NCBI GenBank assembly: GCA_026260175.1
Contig: JAKCWW010000341.1
Span: forward strand, 842-21,534
Direction of reading: 5' to 3'
Source of the DNA: Reticulitermes lucifugus
Lineage: Eukaryota > Arthropoda > Insecta > Blattodea > Rhinotermitidae
DNA: 20,693 nt
In this document: positions 10,600 through 20,050 of the stretch, piece by piece
Numbering within the stretch: position 1 is the stretch's first letter
How the letters are laid out: each line of letters begins with the position of its first letter
Position numbers and translations under genes: made by a program
The notes under the pieces: model-generated
Databases searched by the model: none
The model's input: the letters and a program-made list of their open reading frames with translations, nothing else
What the model was told of the DNA's origin: nothing

Positions 10600-11828
10600 T
10601 AGTGTGTGTCTGAAAAGCTTTAGGATAGTTTTTATCATAACAATAAATACAACTGCCACCTATTGTGGTATATATATTGTAACAACCTTCAACTAACACA
10701 TGGCCAAGTTTAATGAGTCTACGATTAGCCATTGTTGATCTGTGACATGTTTTGTAAATCAATTTTTGTGTGTTGTAATTGTAATTAAGGATGAACTAAG
10801 AGCAGTGACTGCATTTGGCATAAAAGCCAGTAAAGTACTCCAGACACACTGCAAATAATTCTGAATGCATGTGGCAATAGTGCACTCAGTCATTCCGACG
10901 TTTACTGATGGTACACTCTTTCCGTGAAGGTAGAGAGGGACTGAAAGCCAACTCCAGAAGCAGCTGCCCTTCCACTGCATGCACCTATAAAAAAATAGAG
11001 GCTGTTTGTCGCCTACTCATTGAAGACTGTCACATCTCCCCCCAAATGATTGCAGAATGTTGAAACATCAGCAAGAATACTGTACATACAATAGTGGAGC
11101 AAAATTTAGGGAAGAGAAAGGTGTGTGCAAGAATTTGTTCCTCATGCATTAATGATGGAGCAGAAACAGGAATGGATTCTTTCCATGGCAGATGGTGATA
11201 AGTCTTGGTGTTCTGTGTACAATCCTGAAACAGAGCTACAAAGCAACAGAGCACAGCGTTGATGTGAAAAAATATGCCAAAACTGAAAAGCTGTGGTTCC
11301 AAAAATCTTGCATAAAGATTATTTTTGTTTGTTTCCAGGCAGACAGTATCAACCACCATGAATTCCTTCCAGAGAGCCAAACCATTCATGCAGTGTATTA
11401 CAGAGACATTATGAAGACAGCTCTTAAGAAGAATGGAGACCAGTTTTGTACCATTCGACATATTGGTTCTTGTTGCACGACAATGAACCATTGCATAACA
11501 CTGCAATGGTGAAGCAGTTTTTGGCTAACAGGAAGGTTGCTGTGCTTCATCACCCACCCTACTCTCCTGACATTGCCCCCACTGACTATTTTCTCTTCCA
11601 AAACTCAGATTTTCCCTGAAAGGTCGGCATTTCCAATCCATAAGAGAAATTCAGGACGCGGTTACAAGGAAACTGAACAGCATTCAGGAAAGGCCTTCCT
11701 AGAAGGGATAAAAAAAATGTATGAACATGCAAATAAGTGTATAAATCTATATAAGTGAAGAAAAACAGTAATTTTTAATATCTGCATTGTTTACTACTTT
11801 TCCCCTAAAACTTTGCAGACACACCTTG
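10600..11828 (+). mobile_element. Mariner transposon copy, nearly full length but inactive
   Basis: The terminal inverted repeats are recognisable. The left end reads tgtgtgtctgaaaagcttta (10603-10622). The right end, complemented, reads gtgtgtctgcaaagttttag. The distance between them, about 1.23 kb, is normal for mariner. A TA target site is visible on the right (11829-11830), but the left one reads CA. The interior codes for a transposase on the plus strand. Its 5' part, starting near 10791 with MDELRAVTAFGIKAS, is broken by many stops. The 3' part retains all three catalytic blocks. This copy is on the opposite strand from the 1940-2830 relic and belongs to a different subfamily. Confidence 0.85.
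10791..11757 (+). pseudogene. Mariner DD34D transposase pseudogene
   Basis: The reading starts with MDELRAVTAFGIKAS (10791). A helix-turn-helix region, RLLIEDCHISPQM and later NLGKRKVCARICSS, follows near 11010-11150. GDKSW (aspartate codon 11197-11199) is the first catalytic block. A shifted frame then gives HHEFLPESQTIHAVYYRDIM (about 11355-11415). Back in the first frame come LLHDNEP (aspartate codon 11479-11481) and PPYSPDIAPTDYFLF (aspartate codon 11584-11586). The last two aspartates have exactly 34 residues between them, the mariner signature. EIQDAVTRKLNSIQ near 11650 matches the family C-terminus. Stops in the N-terminal third and at least two frameshifts around the middle make it non-functional. 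The longest minus-strand frame here (11030-11506) is only an antisense shadow. Confidence 0.85.
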
Positions 11829-12806
11829 TAGTTAATGGACACATTAGTGAAACAATATATGGATATGTAGAGAAGTTTCCTGAAATTAATCCCCATTCTA
11901 ACAAAGAATTACTTGATATTACCTATGTCATTTGGCCTTTCTCCATCAGTTCTGTAATAGACAGTGACATTTAAAATAATATCAACTGAATCAATGTAGA
12001 GCAAATCAAACAATTCCCTTTGTTCTGTATAGTCATTAAACTCCTCTTGTATTTCTGACCCAGATCAACTTGCACTTTCAGAAAAGATTTGACTAGCTGG
12101 CCAACCTGTGTTGCATTTCTTGTCATTCAGAACTGTACATCAGCTGAGGTGGTGGAAGACAATTGATTTTTATGTCATTAGCATTTTTATTTTAATCATT
12201 GGCACAATAACGACTTTATGGCAAGTTAATAAATTTTTGTTAATTCTGGACACCTTTACAGTGGCTTCAGATAAATGAAAATATGTTTGCATTTCATAAC
12301 GGCTGCAACCATTTCTCATCTTCTTTTCACCCTAATTTACATTAATTTCTATACATTTCTACTGGTTCTCAGTTGGCCAAGAAAATGTTGAATATTATTG
12401 TACAGGTACCGTAATCTCCTATTAATATTCTTATATGTACACAATGAAGAAAATACGTTCATACTTCCTGAATTGAGGACTAAAGCTACAATTAAGACAG
12501 CATCCCTCTGTGGAGAACTGAGGGGACAAGAGTTTATGGCACACACTTTTTCATTTTAAAAGACTTAACATTAACACCTTCTTCTTGAGTACATTTTAAA
12601 CAAAGATGCAAAAGTTTCACAATGGATGGACTTACATACTTAAAAATGAATAACACTGTAAAGACCCTCCTTTCTTAATATCACTTCTCACATAAGTTTA
12701 TTACTAAACAGAGCCTTTCCTACGAGTCATCCGCAATGACAAAACTGTTATGTAATGGGCAATTGGAGGTATCAGGGTCTTAAAATTTTTAATAAGATTG
12801 ATAGAT
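11829..12806. other. AT-rich DNA, no gene seen
   Basis: One minus-strand open frame (12349-12546, 65 codons) has no recognisable motif. No transposon ends or RNA genes are visible. Confidence 0.5.
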
Positions 12807-12825
12807 AGAGAGAGAGAGAGAGAGA
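12807..12825. repeat. (AG)n microsatellite
   Basis: About nine AG dinucleotides, preceded by two GATA units. Confidence 0.9.
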
Positions 12826-13819
12826 AAGGGGAGAAAAGTTTGAAATATTTAAATATTTTTAAAAGGATTCAAACATTTAAAAGGGGGTATAAACACTCCA
12901 TCTCAGATAACAGTTAAAAGATGGAGGACTTCTTTCATTTAGTAATTACATATGAAATGCAGGCATCTACTGAATCTAGGAATTCTCAAAAGGATTCTCC
13001 AAACACTACTACATTATGAAGAATTTTACAATACAGGAATTCCACTAACAGTTTTCAGTTTTGTCACGGGTCAGGAAAGCCATTAAAACACATAATATGA
13101 TGTAAGTTGTGTTGCCAATGCCCTGCATAAATGAGCTGCACTGTTTATCATTTTAATAGACCCATTAAATTTATTTTCTCCAAATGAGACACTTTACTTT
13201 CGCAATATCAGCATGCGATCCAGTTTTGCTTCTGATCCATGTATGTACTTTAAAAAATGAAGTGACATATAGGAATTTATTAGAACTAAAAGTTCTTTGA
13301 ATAAAGTTCAAATATAATCTCAAACTGTGTACTTAACGATACATTTAATTTCCTGACCCGAGCACATGGCAAGATTAAACACCAGTAAAGCGAGGAATAT
13401 TTAAAAGGAGAGAGATGAAAAATCACTACATTATGCTGGTATTAAAATGAGTAAGGGAGAGAGAAAAATGTGATAATATGGCAAGAAGAAGAAACTATAA
13501 TGAAGAAGTCGCCTGAGAAACAGATGCTTCCTGTTAACATTTTAATAGTCCAAGGATGGAACGTATGAATCCATAATAGTACAACAGATTCCAAGTTACA
13601 CAATAATATTATGGCACTGTTACCATCAAAACACAGTAAGAACTCATACCTTCCAATATGAATCTCATAATCCAGAAAGTGCCTGGTATAACATTCTTAC
13701 AATTTTAGTTGGCCTGCTTAACATAAATCATGGAATGAAAATGTTTCAGTATAATGGTAATTCAGTCCATGTCCCTTACTGATATAGGTACAGTCTTCCC
13801 ATTGTATTGATCAATCTAG
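12826..13819. other. AT-rich DNA, no gene seen
   Basis: No open frame above the reporting length and no recognisable repeat was found between the AG tract and the long inverted repeat. Confidence 0.5.
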
Positions 13820-13887
13820 TTATAAATATAAAATCCCAATAACATGACACTTAGTAGAAGAATATCATATATTCCTTATATTTATAC

Positions 13888-13926
13888 TACAACACATTTC
13901 AGGCAATTCACACGGCCATCATTAGG
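13888..13926 (-). other. Hammerhead-ribozyme-like motif, left arm
   Basis: This is the inverted copy of the motif at 14800-14840. Read on the minus strand it is CCTAATGATGGCCG, a spacer, then TTGCCTGAAATGTGTTGTAG. It carries the same A at the G5 position and an added C-to-T and C-to-T drift around GAAA. Potential stem II is GGC/GCC. It is probably inactive. Confidence 0.38.
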
Positions 13927-14370
13927 TAATCACACAAAACATATAAAGGAATTTAGTTTTTAGGAAGAGGCCTCCCCTTTACAAACAGTGGTTGTCTTAT
14001 TTTATTTTAATATTAATACTAAATAGTATTCCAAATAAGGAAATGGCAAAAGTTAAAATGTTTAAAATATTGTCAAGTGCTATTCAAAACATCCTGTGTC
14101 ATTGATGGTTACTCTATGATGATGTTGCATAGCATGTTAATTTACATAACTCATATTCATGGGGTTAATTGTGTACATAGTTTGTAAAAATACGATAATC
14201 CTTGTGTACATGATGTTGTTCTCGTCTCCTGTTTGTCTATATTTGCTCTCTGTGGTGTCAGTGATAGGAGAATTCTTACTTAATGCATACTGGTTGGTAC
14301 ATGACAGATGTTTATGAGGTTGAACAGTACATGCAGTTTACTAGTGAGCAAGAGGAAGTTTGTTGTGTGG

Positions 14371-14403
14371 TACATACTTCATCCACTTGTGGATGAAGTA
14401 TGT
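14371..14403. repeat. Hairpin centre of the long inverted repeat
   Basis: The arms tacatacttcatcca and tggatgaagtatgta are perfect complements separated by three bases (14386-14388). They form the apex of the 1.09-kb foldback. Confidence 0.9.
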
Positions 14404-14456
14404 AACACATAACCTTCACCCACTAGTGGATGAAGAACGTAACACATAACCTTCCT
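14384..14456. repeat. 36-bp tandem duplication in the right arm only
   Basis: Two near-identical units follow each other: ccacttgtggatgaagtatg then taacacataaccttc, and ccactagtggatgaagaacg then taacacataaccttc. The left arm holds only one matching unit, so the duplication arose after the arms formed or was lost from one side. Confidence 0.75.
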
Positions 14457-14799
14457 CTTGCTCACTAGTAAACTGCACATACTGTTAACCTTCATAAACA
14501 ACTTCTATCATGTACCAGTACACATTAAGTAAAAATTCCCATATCACTAACAACACAGAGAGCAAATATAGACAAGCATCACTGAGTAACTTACCTCCAA
14601 ACAACACAGCATGTTTTGAATAGCACTTGACAACTATAGGCATAACAGGAATATTTTAACAATATATTCAGTTTTTAAAACACTTTAACATTTATTATTC
14701 CACTATTTGGAATAATATTAATAAAACAGGATAACCACTGTTTGTAAAGGAGAGGCCTCTTCCTAAAAACAAAATTGCTTTATATGTTTTGTATGACTA

Positions 14800-14840
14800 C
14801 CTAATGATGGTAGTGTTAATTGCCCGAAACGTGTTGTACT
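14800..14840 (+). other. Hammerhead-ribozyme-like motif, right arm
   Basis: The sequence reads CTAATGATGG, a short spacer, then TTGCCCGAAACGTGTTGTAC. The type I hammerhead core is CTGATGA, stem II, GAAA, a minimal stem III and a cleavage site. Here stem II could be a short GGT/GCC helix, stem III the AC/GT pair around GTGTT, and cleavage after GTA. The core has A where the essential G5 should be, so activity is doubtful. Similar degenerate motifs are known in Penelope-like elements and related retrozymes. Confidence 0.4.
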
Positions 14841-14968
14841 ATAAATATAAGTAATATATGATATTCTTCTACTAAGTGTTGTGTTATTCAGATTTTATAT
14901 TTATAATTATGACCCTTACACTGGTATTAGCAACTTTACATTACACAGCTGTATGCTGCATTACAAAG

Positions 14969-15066
14969 CTTTAACCTGAAAGCTTCCCATTAAATTATAT
15001 ACTTTCACTTGAAATCTTCTCATTTCATTATCTGCTTTCACCTGAAAGTTTTTCATTTTATTATCT
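14969..15066. repeat. Degenerate tandem repeat, three copies of 32-33 bp
   Basis: Copies begin at 14969, 15002 and 15034, each with a ctttcacctgaaag-like start followed by a tcattttattat-like end. Confidence 0.7.
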
Positions 15067-15884
15067 AAGTTTACCATTAGCACACTATTTGATGCTGGTT
15101 ATTAATTTCGTTTTTATATGATAACATGAACAATTTACAAATATTGCACTGAATATTCAAGAACTGCTGTGCATCTCATACACATGCAAGTGCAAGCCAA
15201 AACTTACACACATGAGATGTACATGCCATATACTATGACTGCTAACACTCCTGCACATTCCTGTCAGATTTTGATACAAACTACAGCAGCTTTCTGTTTC
15301 TCAGGTTTGTTCCAAAGGGGTTCTGTTTGTGTAAAAGGAGTTTGAGGGAGGGGTGGAAGCTTTTGACTCCTAGGTTAGTTAGCAACTCTTACTGTGATCC
15401 ATTCTCCCTCTTTTACATACAACCCCTGATAAGAATGGATTATTTGTCAATCCACACACAGATAGGCAGATCATTCTCATGTAGCTCTATTTCACGATGT
15501 AAGGTTGGTAGTTGTCCTCTTCTCACTACTGGTAGTCATCCCTCTTCATACACTTATGCAGTTGAAATTGTATATTCAACTATTAACCTTACCAGAGCAC
15601 TTGGTTCAGTCTCCATTCACAAACACTGAAATACAGATTTGTCATCTCAGGGAAAGTAGGTTACCAGAAACCAAAAAGACATCTCAAAATAGCATAAACT
15701 GTGTAACAAAGTGACAGTCTTTCTGTATAATCATAGAAGTAACAGAATATGACAGAAAATTAGAAGTCACCAGCTTCAGGAAGAAAAGAGAATAAATATT
15801 ACAATTATAAGTGTTGGAAATTTATCCAGGGGAGAATAATTGTCATTCAGGGGTCTACAAAACTCAAGTTTGGTAATTCATTTC
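15067..15884. other. No gene seen
   Basis: Two overlapping plus-strand open frames (15327-15629 and 15505-15714) lack any recognisable domain and are taken as chance frames in slightly GC-richer DNA. Confidence 0.45.
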
Positions 15885-16065
15885 TTCTGGCATGTTTCAA
15901 TATCTCCTTGGTTGGCTCCCAACATTTTAAAAGATCATACTGCCCCCATCTTCAGGGTAAAAGAATCCATGAGAGATTGCTTGACCCTGAAGATGAAGGT
16001 ACTATGATCTCTCAAAATTTGGGAGCCATTCAACCAATGACACAGCATCGCATCCCAGAAGAGTC
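15885..16065. mobile_element. Foldback repeat with ~55-bp arms
   Basis: The left arm has ttggttggctccc, aaagatcatac and catcttcagggt (about 15908-15961). The right arm has the complements: accctgaagatg, gatctctcaaaatttggg and agccattcaaccaa (about 15982-16040). The loop is about 20 bases. A weaker match extends outward to cttctggcatg on the left and its counterpart near 16050-16065. The right-arm phrase CTGAAGATG, spacer, CTCAAAAT resembles degenerate hammerhead-like repeats of Penelope-like elements, but this is only a resemblance. The adjacent 16066-16105 is shared with 18699-18740. Confidence 0.75.
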
Positions 16066-17238
16066 GAGCCCTCAGAAACATTGCTGTGGCAACCTCAAAG
16101 CTCTAAAACTCAGGTTTGATCACTGGCCTAAGTTTCTCACATACTTAAAGAAATTCATTTATGTTATTTTTTTTTTTTTAGCAAGTTCAATATTGGTCCC
16201 TTCTATTCAAATGAAAACCCTTACACTGGAACCACACAGTTGCTGTCTCCATACAGACACATGAACTTTAAAACACAATGATACCAATTATTCTTAAAAG
16301 TGAATGTAGATATGGGCTACAAGTAATACACTAAAATTTAAGGCACATCATTTACAGGTAAATTTTCATTCCTGCAGTGCTTTTTACAATTAGTCAGTCC
16401 ATCCCCCCCCCTGCATAAAAGAAATTTGACTTTCTTCTTTTTTTAATTCTATTTTATGGACTTTCAGGTCTTCTTGTTCTTACCTTGTCTGCCATTATCC
16501 TAATCTGCAGTGTAACAGTGACAGAATCAATACAGCCTATAGAGCATAAACTTCAATATAGAAAGACAAATCATTAATACTACATAATGAAACTATCTCA
16601 CATTCCCAGCACCTCTATTATAACAACTGATTCATAACTGGCCATATATGCTGTATTCTGTACTTTTTTCACTGACTGCACTTGTAGTTTTGCTTCCCAG
16701 GGAAGCCCACAGGCCAGAATCTTAACTGTAAGTAGCCCACTCTACATTCTAGCTAATTAGAACTGTCCATCACGTGATATCCTCCAGTCCACCTGCCTGT
16801 TTCATTACGTGCCATGTCTCTTGCTAGTGAATGGGAGATGAAAAGCTTTCTGTGATTGTGCATTGTGTTGTTTAATTATACAATATTCAACCTCAATTAA
16901 GATAAATTAATGGAAGTACAGTAACACATTGCCCAATGCAGTTTTGACTATACATGGTTAAAAATAATTTAAAATATGGACAAAAGAAAATTGCTGAGTG
17001 CTGAAAAACTTTAACACACATGGACAAATGTGGGTAGTTACTCAACTGCTGTAGAAGCTAGAAGTTACAGGTATCCAAGCACTGTGTAAATGTTTAATGT
17101 CAAAAAATGTATGTAATTTTAAGTAATTGTGTGTGTGGGAGGGGGGAGGTATTCATAAGCATCCATGTTCACATAACCCTCTTTTTCCATAAGAAGTTCA
17201 AACAACACAGTTTTTCCCAGCACACCATCATCACTCCC
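16066..17238. other. AT-rich DNA with homopolymer runs, no gene seen
   Basis: It holds a T run near 16167-16179, a C8 run near 16404-16411 and a T run near 16439-16444. The open frame at 15908-16264 spans the foldback and is not credible as a gene. Confidence 0.45.
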
Positions 17239-17843
17239 CTAACCCCTCACCAAACTCACACTTAGATAAAAATATGAAGTTACTAATATTTCAAAAGAAT
17301 ATGCCATCTCCATTTTCAGGGCTACTTCTACCCTGTGGTAAGCAAGCTTGATACAAATCAATATCTGTATTCTCACACATGCATGCATGCATGCATATAG
17401 AGTGATTTCATGGTGGAATAAGATATGGGTAGAACTTGAGGGAGTGCAGTGGAATGTTGGTGGAACCTGTGGGGGCACAAAGCAAATACTGGCCAAGACT
17501 TTTGCTTGCAAAGTGTAGCTCCTACTAATGGCGGGTTGTAAGTATATGAGGCTACGCAAGTATGAATACATTAGAGTTGAGATAATGCTGAAGATGTTAA
17601 GAATGCTGTACAACTACTCAGTATTTTTGTATCTCCATAATACCTGCTTCAAAAATGAAAAATTTTGCTCCATACCCATTTGATTTTTTTTCAAGTTAGT
17701 GCCATGTTGTGACACATGTAATTAGATGTTATGGGATTATAGTTTGAACCATGTTTGTATTTCAAATACCCATTATAATGGACACTCAATAAATTTTATA
17801 AATTCTTGTTTCATCAAGGTTAGTCAATTTTTTGTTACACCAT
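17239..17843. other. No gene seen; (ATGC)n microsatellite inside
   Basis: A 124-codon minus-strand frame (17239-17613) is the longest open frame outside the retroelement, but it reads through the ATGC microsatellite at 17379-17396 and shows no domain. I consider it a chance frame. Confidence 0.45.
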
Positions 17844-18143
17844 TCAAATTTGTTTCCTGTACATTAATGATTGTATGGTGGTTACCACTGCGCTTTGTTC
17901 TTTATTAGTTAACAGTGTATGGTTTGTGATTACCACTGGTTCCTTTAAAGTTTTGAAATATTTATACAACAGAGGTAACATGTATGTTCTCTCCCTCTTA
18001 TCAGTTATGTCAGGTTCATTGATAAAAACAAAGGAATCCCAACCTGCGAGGTCTGTCATCTTGTCCTTCACCCTTATAACCTCACAGCTTCCACAATACA
18101 TCTGGTCTACCTTCAGTGGGGGAGGCACCTTCTATACTGTAGA
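17844..18143 (-). other. Open frame of unknown status downstream of the zfh1 exon
   Basis: The minus-strand frame reads KVPPPLKVDQMYCGSCEV at its start and ends at a TGA near 17846, about 95 residues. It has no in-frame ATG at its beginning. An AG dinucleotide just before the frame opens could serve as a splice acceptor, which would make it a candidate downstream exon for the donor at 18786-18787. I recognise no domain and base composition does not stand out. Chance is the simplest explanation. A possible polyadenylation signal, AATAAA on the minus strand, lies at 17901-17906 within it. Confidence 0.15.
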
Positions 18144-18422
18144 ATCTACTGCCCATTACCTTCATGGTATTTAGGGACAGCAACACATATACAGAGTAAT
18201 TCAGACACAGGTTTAACAGTGACACATTTATAATTAAGTAACCAGTGAGCCAACAGTGACATATGTATCAGTTGTTAAAGCACCAAACTTTATGCCATGT
18301 TGTTTATGAACAAATTGTGAGAATTTTCCCAACAAATAATACAGATCACATCATCGTAGCCTCACTGATTACTTCGTTATAAACAGGTGAAAATATTACC
18401 TTCTTTTTGAATTACAATGCAT

Positions 18423-18706
18423 TGAAGATTCAAGTCTTCTTGGATGTTATAGGCACCACAATACAGTAAAACCCCAATTTAATGTTCCCGCATTTAGTGA
18501 AATCCCAGATTTAGTGATGATTTTTTCATGTCCCGACAATAGTTCCATATAAACATATAACCTCCATTTAATGAAAACCTCGATTTAGTGAAATATATTC
18601 TAATCCCCCAGCAATTCATTAAATAGGGGTTTTACTGTACTTCAAAACATCAGGAACTATTTACCCAATGACATAGTATAACATTTTGCAAAGACTTGAA
18701 TCTTCA
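18423..18706. repeat. Short inverted repeat flanking a MITE
   Basis: The arm tgaagattcaagtctt followed by a gttata-like end (about 18423-18451) is the reverse complement of the sequence around 18676-18706 (aagacttgaatcttca). The two arms enclose the pogo-like MITE and about 65 bases of other DNA. Confidence 0.7.
18464..18637. mobile_element. Pogo/Tigger-like MITE with TA target duplication
   Basis: The 174-bp element begins CAGTAAAACCCCAATTTAAT and ends, read on the other strand, CAGTAAAACCCCTATTTAAT. The terminal repeats are about 22 bp with one or two mismatches. A TA flanks each end (18462-18463 and 18638-18639). Terminal CAGTAAAACC and a TA target site are typical of the pogo/Tigger branch of Tc1/mariner elements. 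It has no coding capacity and would depend on a transposase elsewhere. Internally it repeats a cGATTTAGTGAA-like phrase several times. Confidence 0.88.
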
Positions 18707-18780
18707 GAAACACCACTGTGAGAACCTCAACTCTTGTACAACATATGTTCCTTGTAGTTGTAACATAGAGAACACAGAAC

Positions 18781-18787
18781 CACTTAC
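18781..18787 (-). other. Predicted 5' splice site, 50 bases after the stop
   Basis: The minus strand reads ACTG then GTAAGTG, close to the consensus donor. If used, the exon spans 18788-19031 (244 nt) and the visible TAG is followed by an exon junction. Confidence 0.5.
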
Positions 18788-18837
18788 CAGTTGATGAGAG
18801 GGCCTGTTCCTCAGATACAAGTGCCTGTGAGGCATAG

Positions 18838-19189
<352 letters not shown>

Positions 19190-19307
19190 AGTTATGGAAT
19201 TACTCAAATTTCCAGTCATAATATTTAACACTTTGAAGATCATTGATATATTAACACATTCTTACAATCTCTATGTACCACCACAAAACTGCAACCTTAC
19301 AGACACA

Positions 19308-19605
19308 CAGGGCTGACCTGAGATGTGGGCGCCTTGGGCAGGTTAATAATTTGGCGTCTGGGCTGTTTAATAATTTGGTGCCCCTTAAAACTGATATTCT
19401 TTAACCTTTTTGGCTTAGGGTAGGGCTGACGAACCTTTTTGAGGGCATATGCCCAACTTGCGGATCATTTTCAGAGAAATTCTTTTGCGTGTGGAAAACC
19501 AAGTTTACTAGCAATATTTCCAGTTATTCCAGTAACATCTTAGCGCACCTTATAAGTTGGCTTCCCGGACAGCTGCCCGGTGGCCCACCCCTTAGTCCGG
19601 CCCTG
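19308..19605. mobile_element. hAT-like MITE with imperfect 8-bp target duplication
   Basis: The left end reads CAGGGCTGACCTGAGATGTG. The right end, complemented, reads CAGGGCCGGACTAAGGGGTG. Both continue to a GGGCAG about 30 bases in. CAGGG termini and 8-bp target duplications are typical of hAT elements. The flanks cagacaca (19300-19307) and cgtacaca (19606-19613) agree at six of eight positions. The 298-bp body has no coding frame. It contains a duplicated ttaataatttgg phrase and an internal agggctgacgaaccttttt (19422-19440) that resembles another hAT end, suggesting nesting. Confidence 0.75.
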
Positions 19606-19842
19606 CGTACACACAGGTTATGATGTGTAGCTTTTAAAATTATCAGCAATGGATAAACTGTGGTATGCTACCTGAGCAACTGTACAATCAATGGACCCTG
19701 TAGTTCCCATATGTCCATCTTGGTGGCATGCATGAGCAAAAATACATACAAAGTGTTCTTGGTAAAACTCAAGCCCACATTTCCACTGCAATGACTTCTA
19801 CTACTATGGTTTCACTGAAGTTTTGTGTGATGAATTTATTAA

Positions 19843-19887
19843 CCCTTTAGCACCTAATGCCAGGCATTTAATTCTGGTGCCAAAGGG
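19843..19887. repeat. piggyBac-like mini-hairpin at a TTAA site
   Basis: CCCTTTAGCACC and its near complement GGTGCCAAAGGG enclose a second hairpin, AATGCC-A-GGCATT. TTAA precedes it (19839-19842) and CTAA follows. CCCTTT-type ends at TTAA are a piggyBac trait, so this may be a collapsed or minimal piggyBac-type element. Confidence 0.5.
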
Positions 19888-20006
19888 CTAAGATTCTGCA
19901 CATGTTAAATTTGTTCGATATAACCTCAGATTTGTTGAATATAACCTTAGATTTCACATCATCACCATTCTTGTAACTGTCTACTTACAAACAATATTTC
20001 AATCAT

Positions 20007-20050
20007 ACACACACACACACACATATAAATATGTGCATGCATGCACACAC
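20007..20050. repeat. (AC)n and ATGC/CA microsatellite cluster
   Basis: AC dinucleotides run from 20007 to about 20023. A tgcatgcatgcacacac tract follows at 20034-20050. Confidence 0.85.

Larger units (their letters stand above)
13820..14905. mobile_element. Long imperfect inverted repeat (1.09 kb foldback element)
   Basis: The left arm (13820 to about 14388) is the reverse complement of the right arm (about 14389-14905). Outer ends match as ttataaatataaaatc at 13820-13835 and its complement at 14890-14905. Long matched blocks include acacttagtagaagaatatc, tttaggaagaggcctc, gtcaagtgctattcaaaaca, tgtctatatttgctctctgt and gtttactagtgagcaagagg. The left arm has roughly 100 extra bases around 14105-14230, and the right arm has an extra tandem unit near the centre. 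There is no coding capacity. Its arms also carry a CTAATGA/CCCGAAAC motif (separate entries). Foldback elements and inverted terminal repeats of Penelope-like elements are both candidates; the class is not settled. Confidence 0.85.

Noticed and set aside
11030..11506. 158-codon open frame on the minus strand
   Set aside because: It is antisense to the mariner transposase pseudogene, whose plus-strand motifs are unmistakable.
15908..16264. 118-codon open frame on the plus strand
   Set aside because: It spans both arms of a foldback repeat and a T-rich run, with no domain.
9645..17491. miR-8/miR-200 seed matches (CAGTATT on the minus strand near 9645, 11076 and 17485) as regulatory sites of zfh1
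   Set aside because: The family link between miR-200/miR-8 and ZEB/zfh1 is real, but three 7-mers in 20 kb is close to chance. One of them lies in the mariner, and the extent of the 3' UTR is unknown.
17239..17613. 124-codon open frame on the minus strand
   Set aside because: It reads through an ATGC microsatellite, has no domain or family resemblance, and lies in AT-rich DNA where frames of this size occur by chance.
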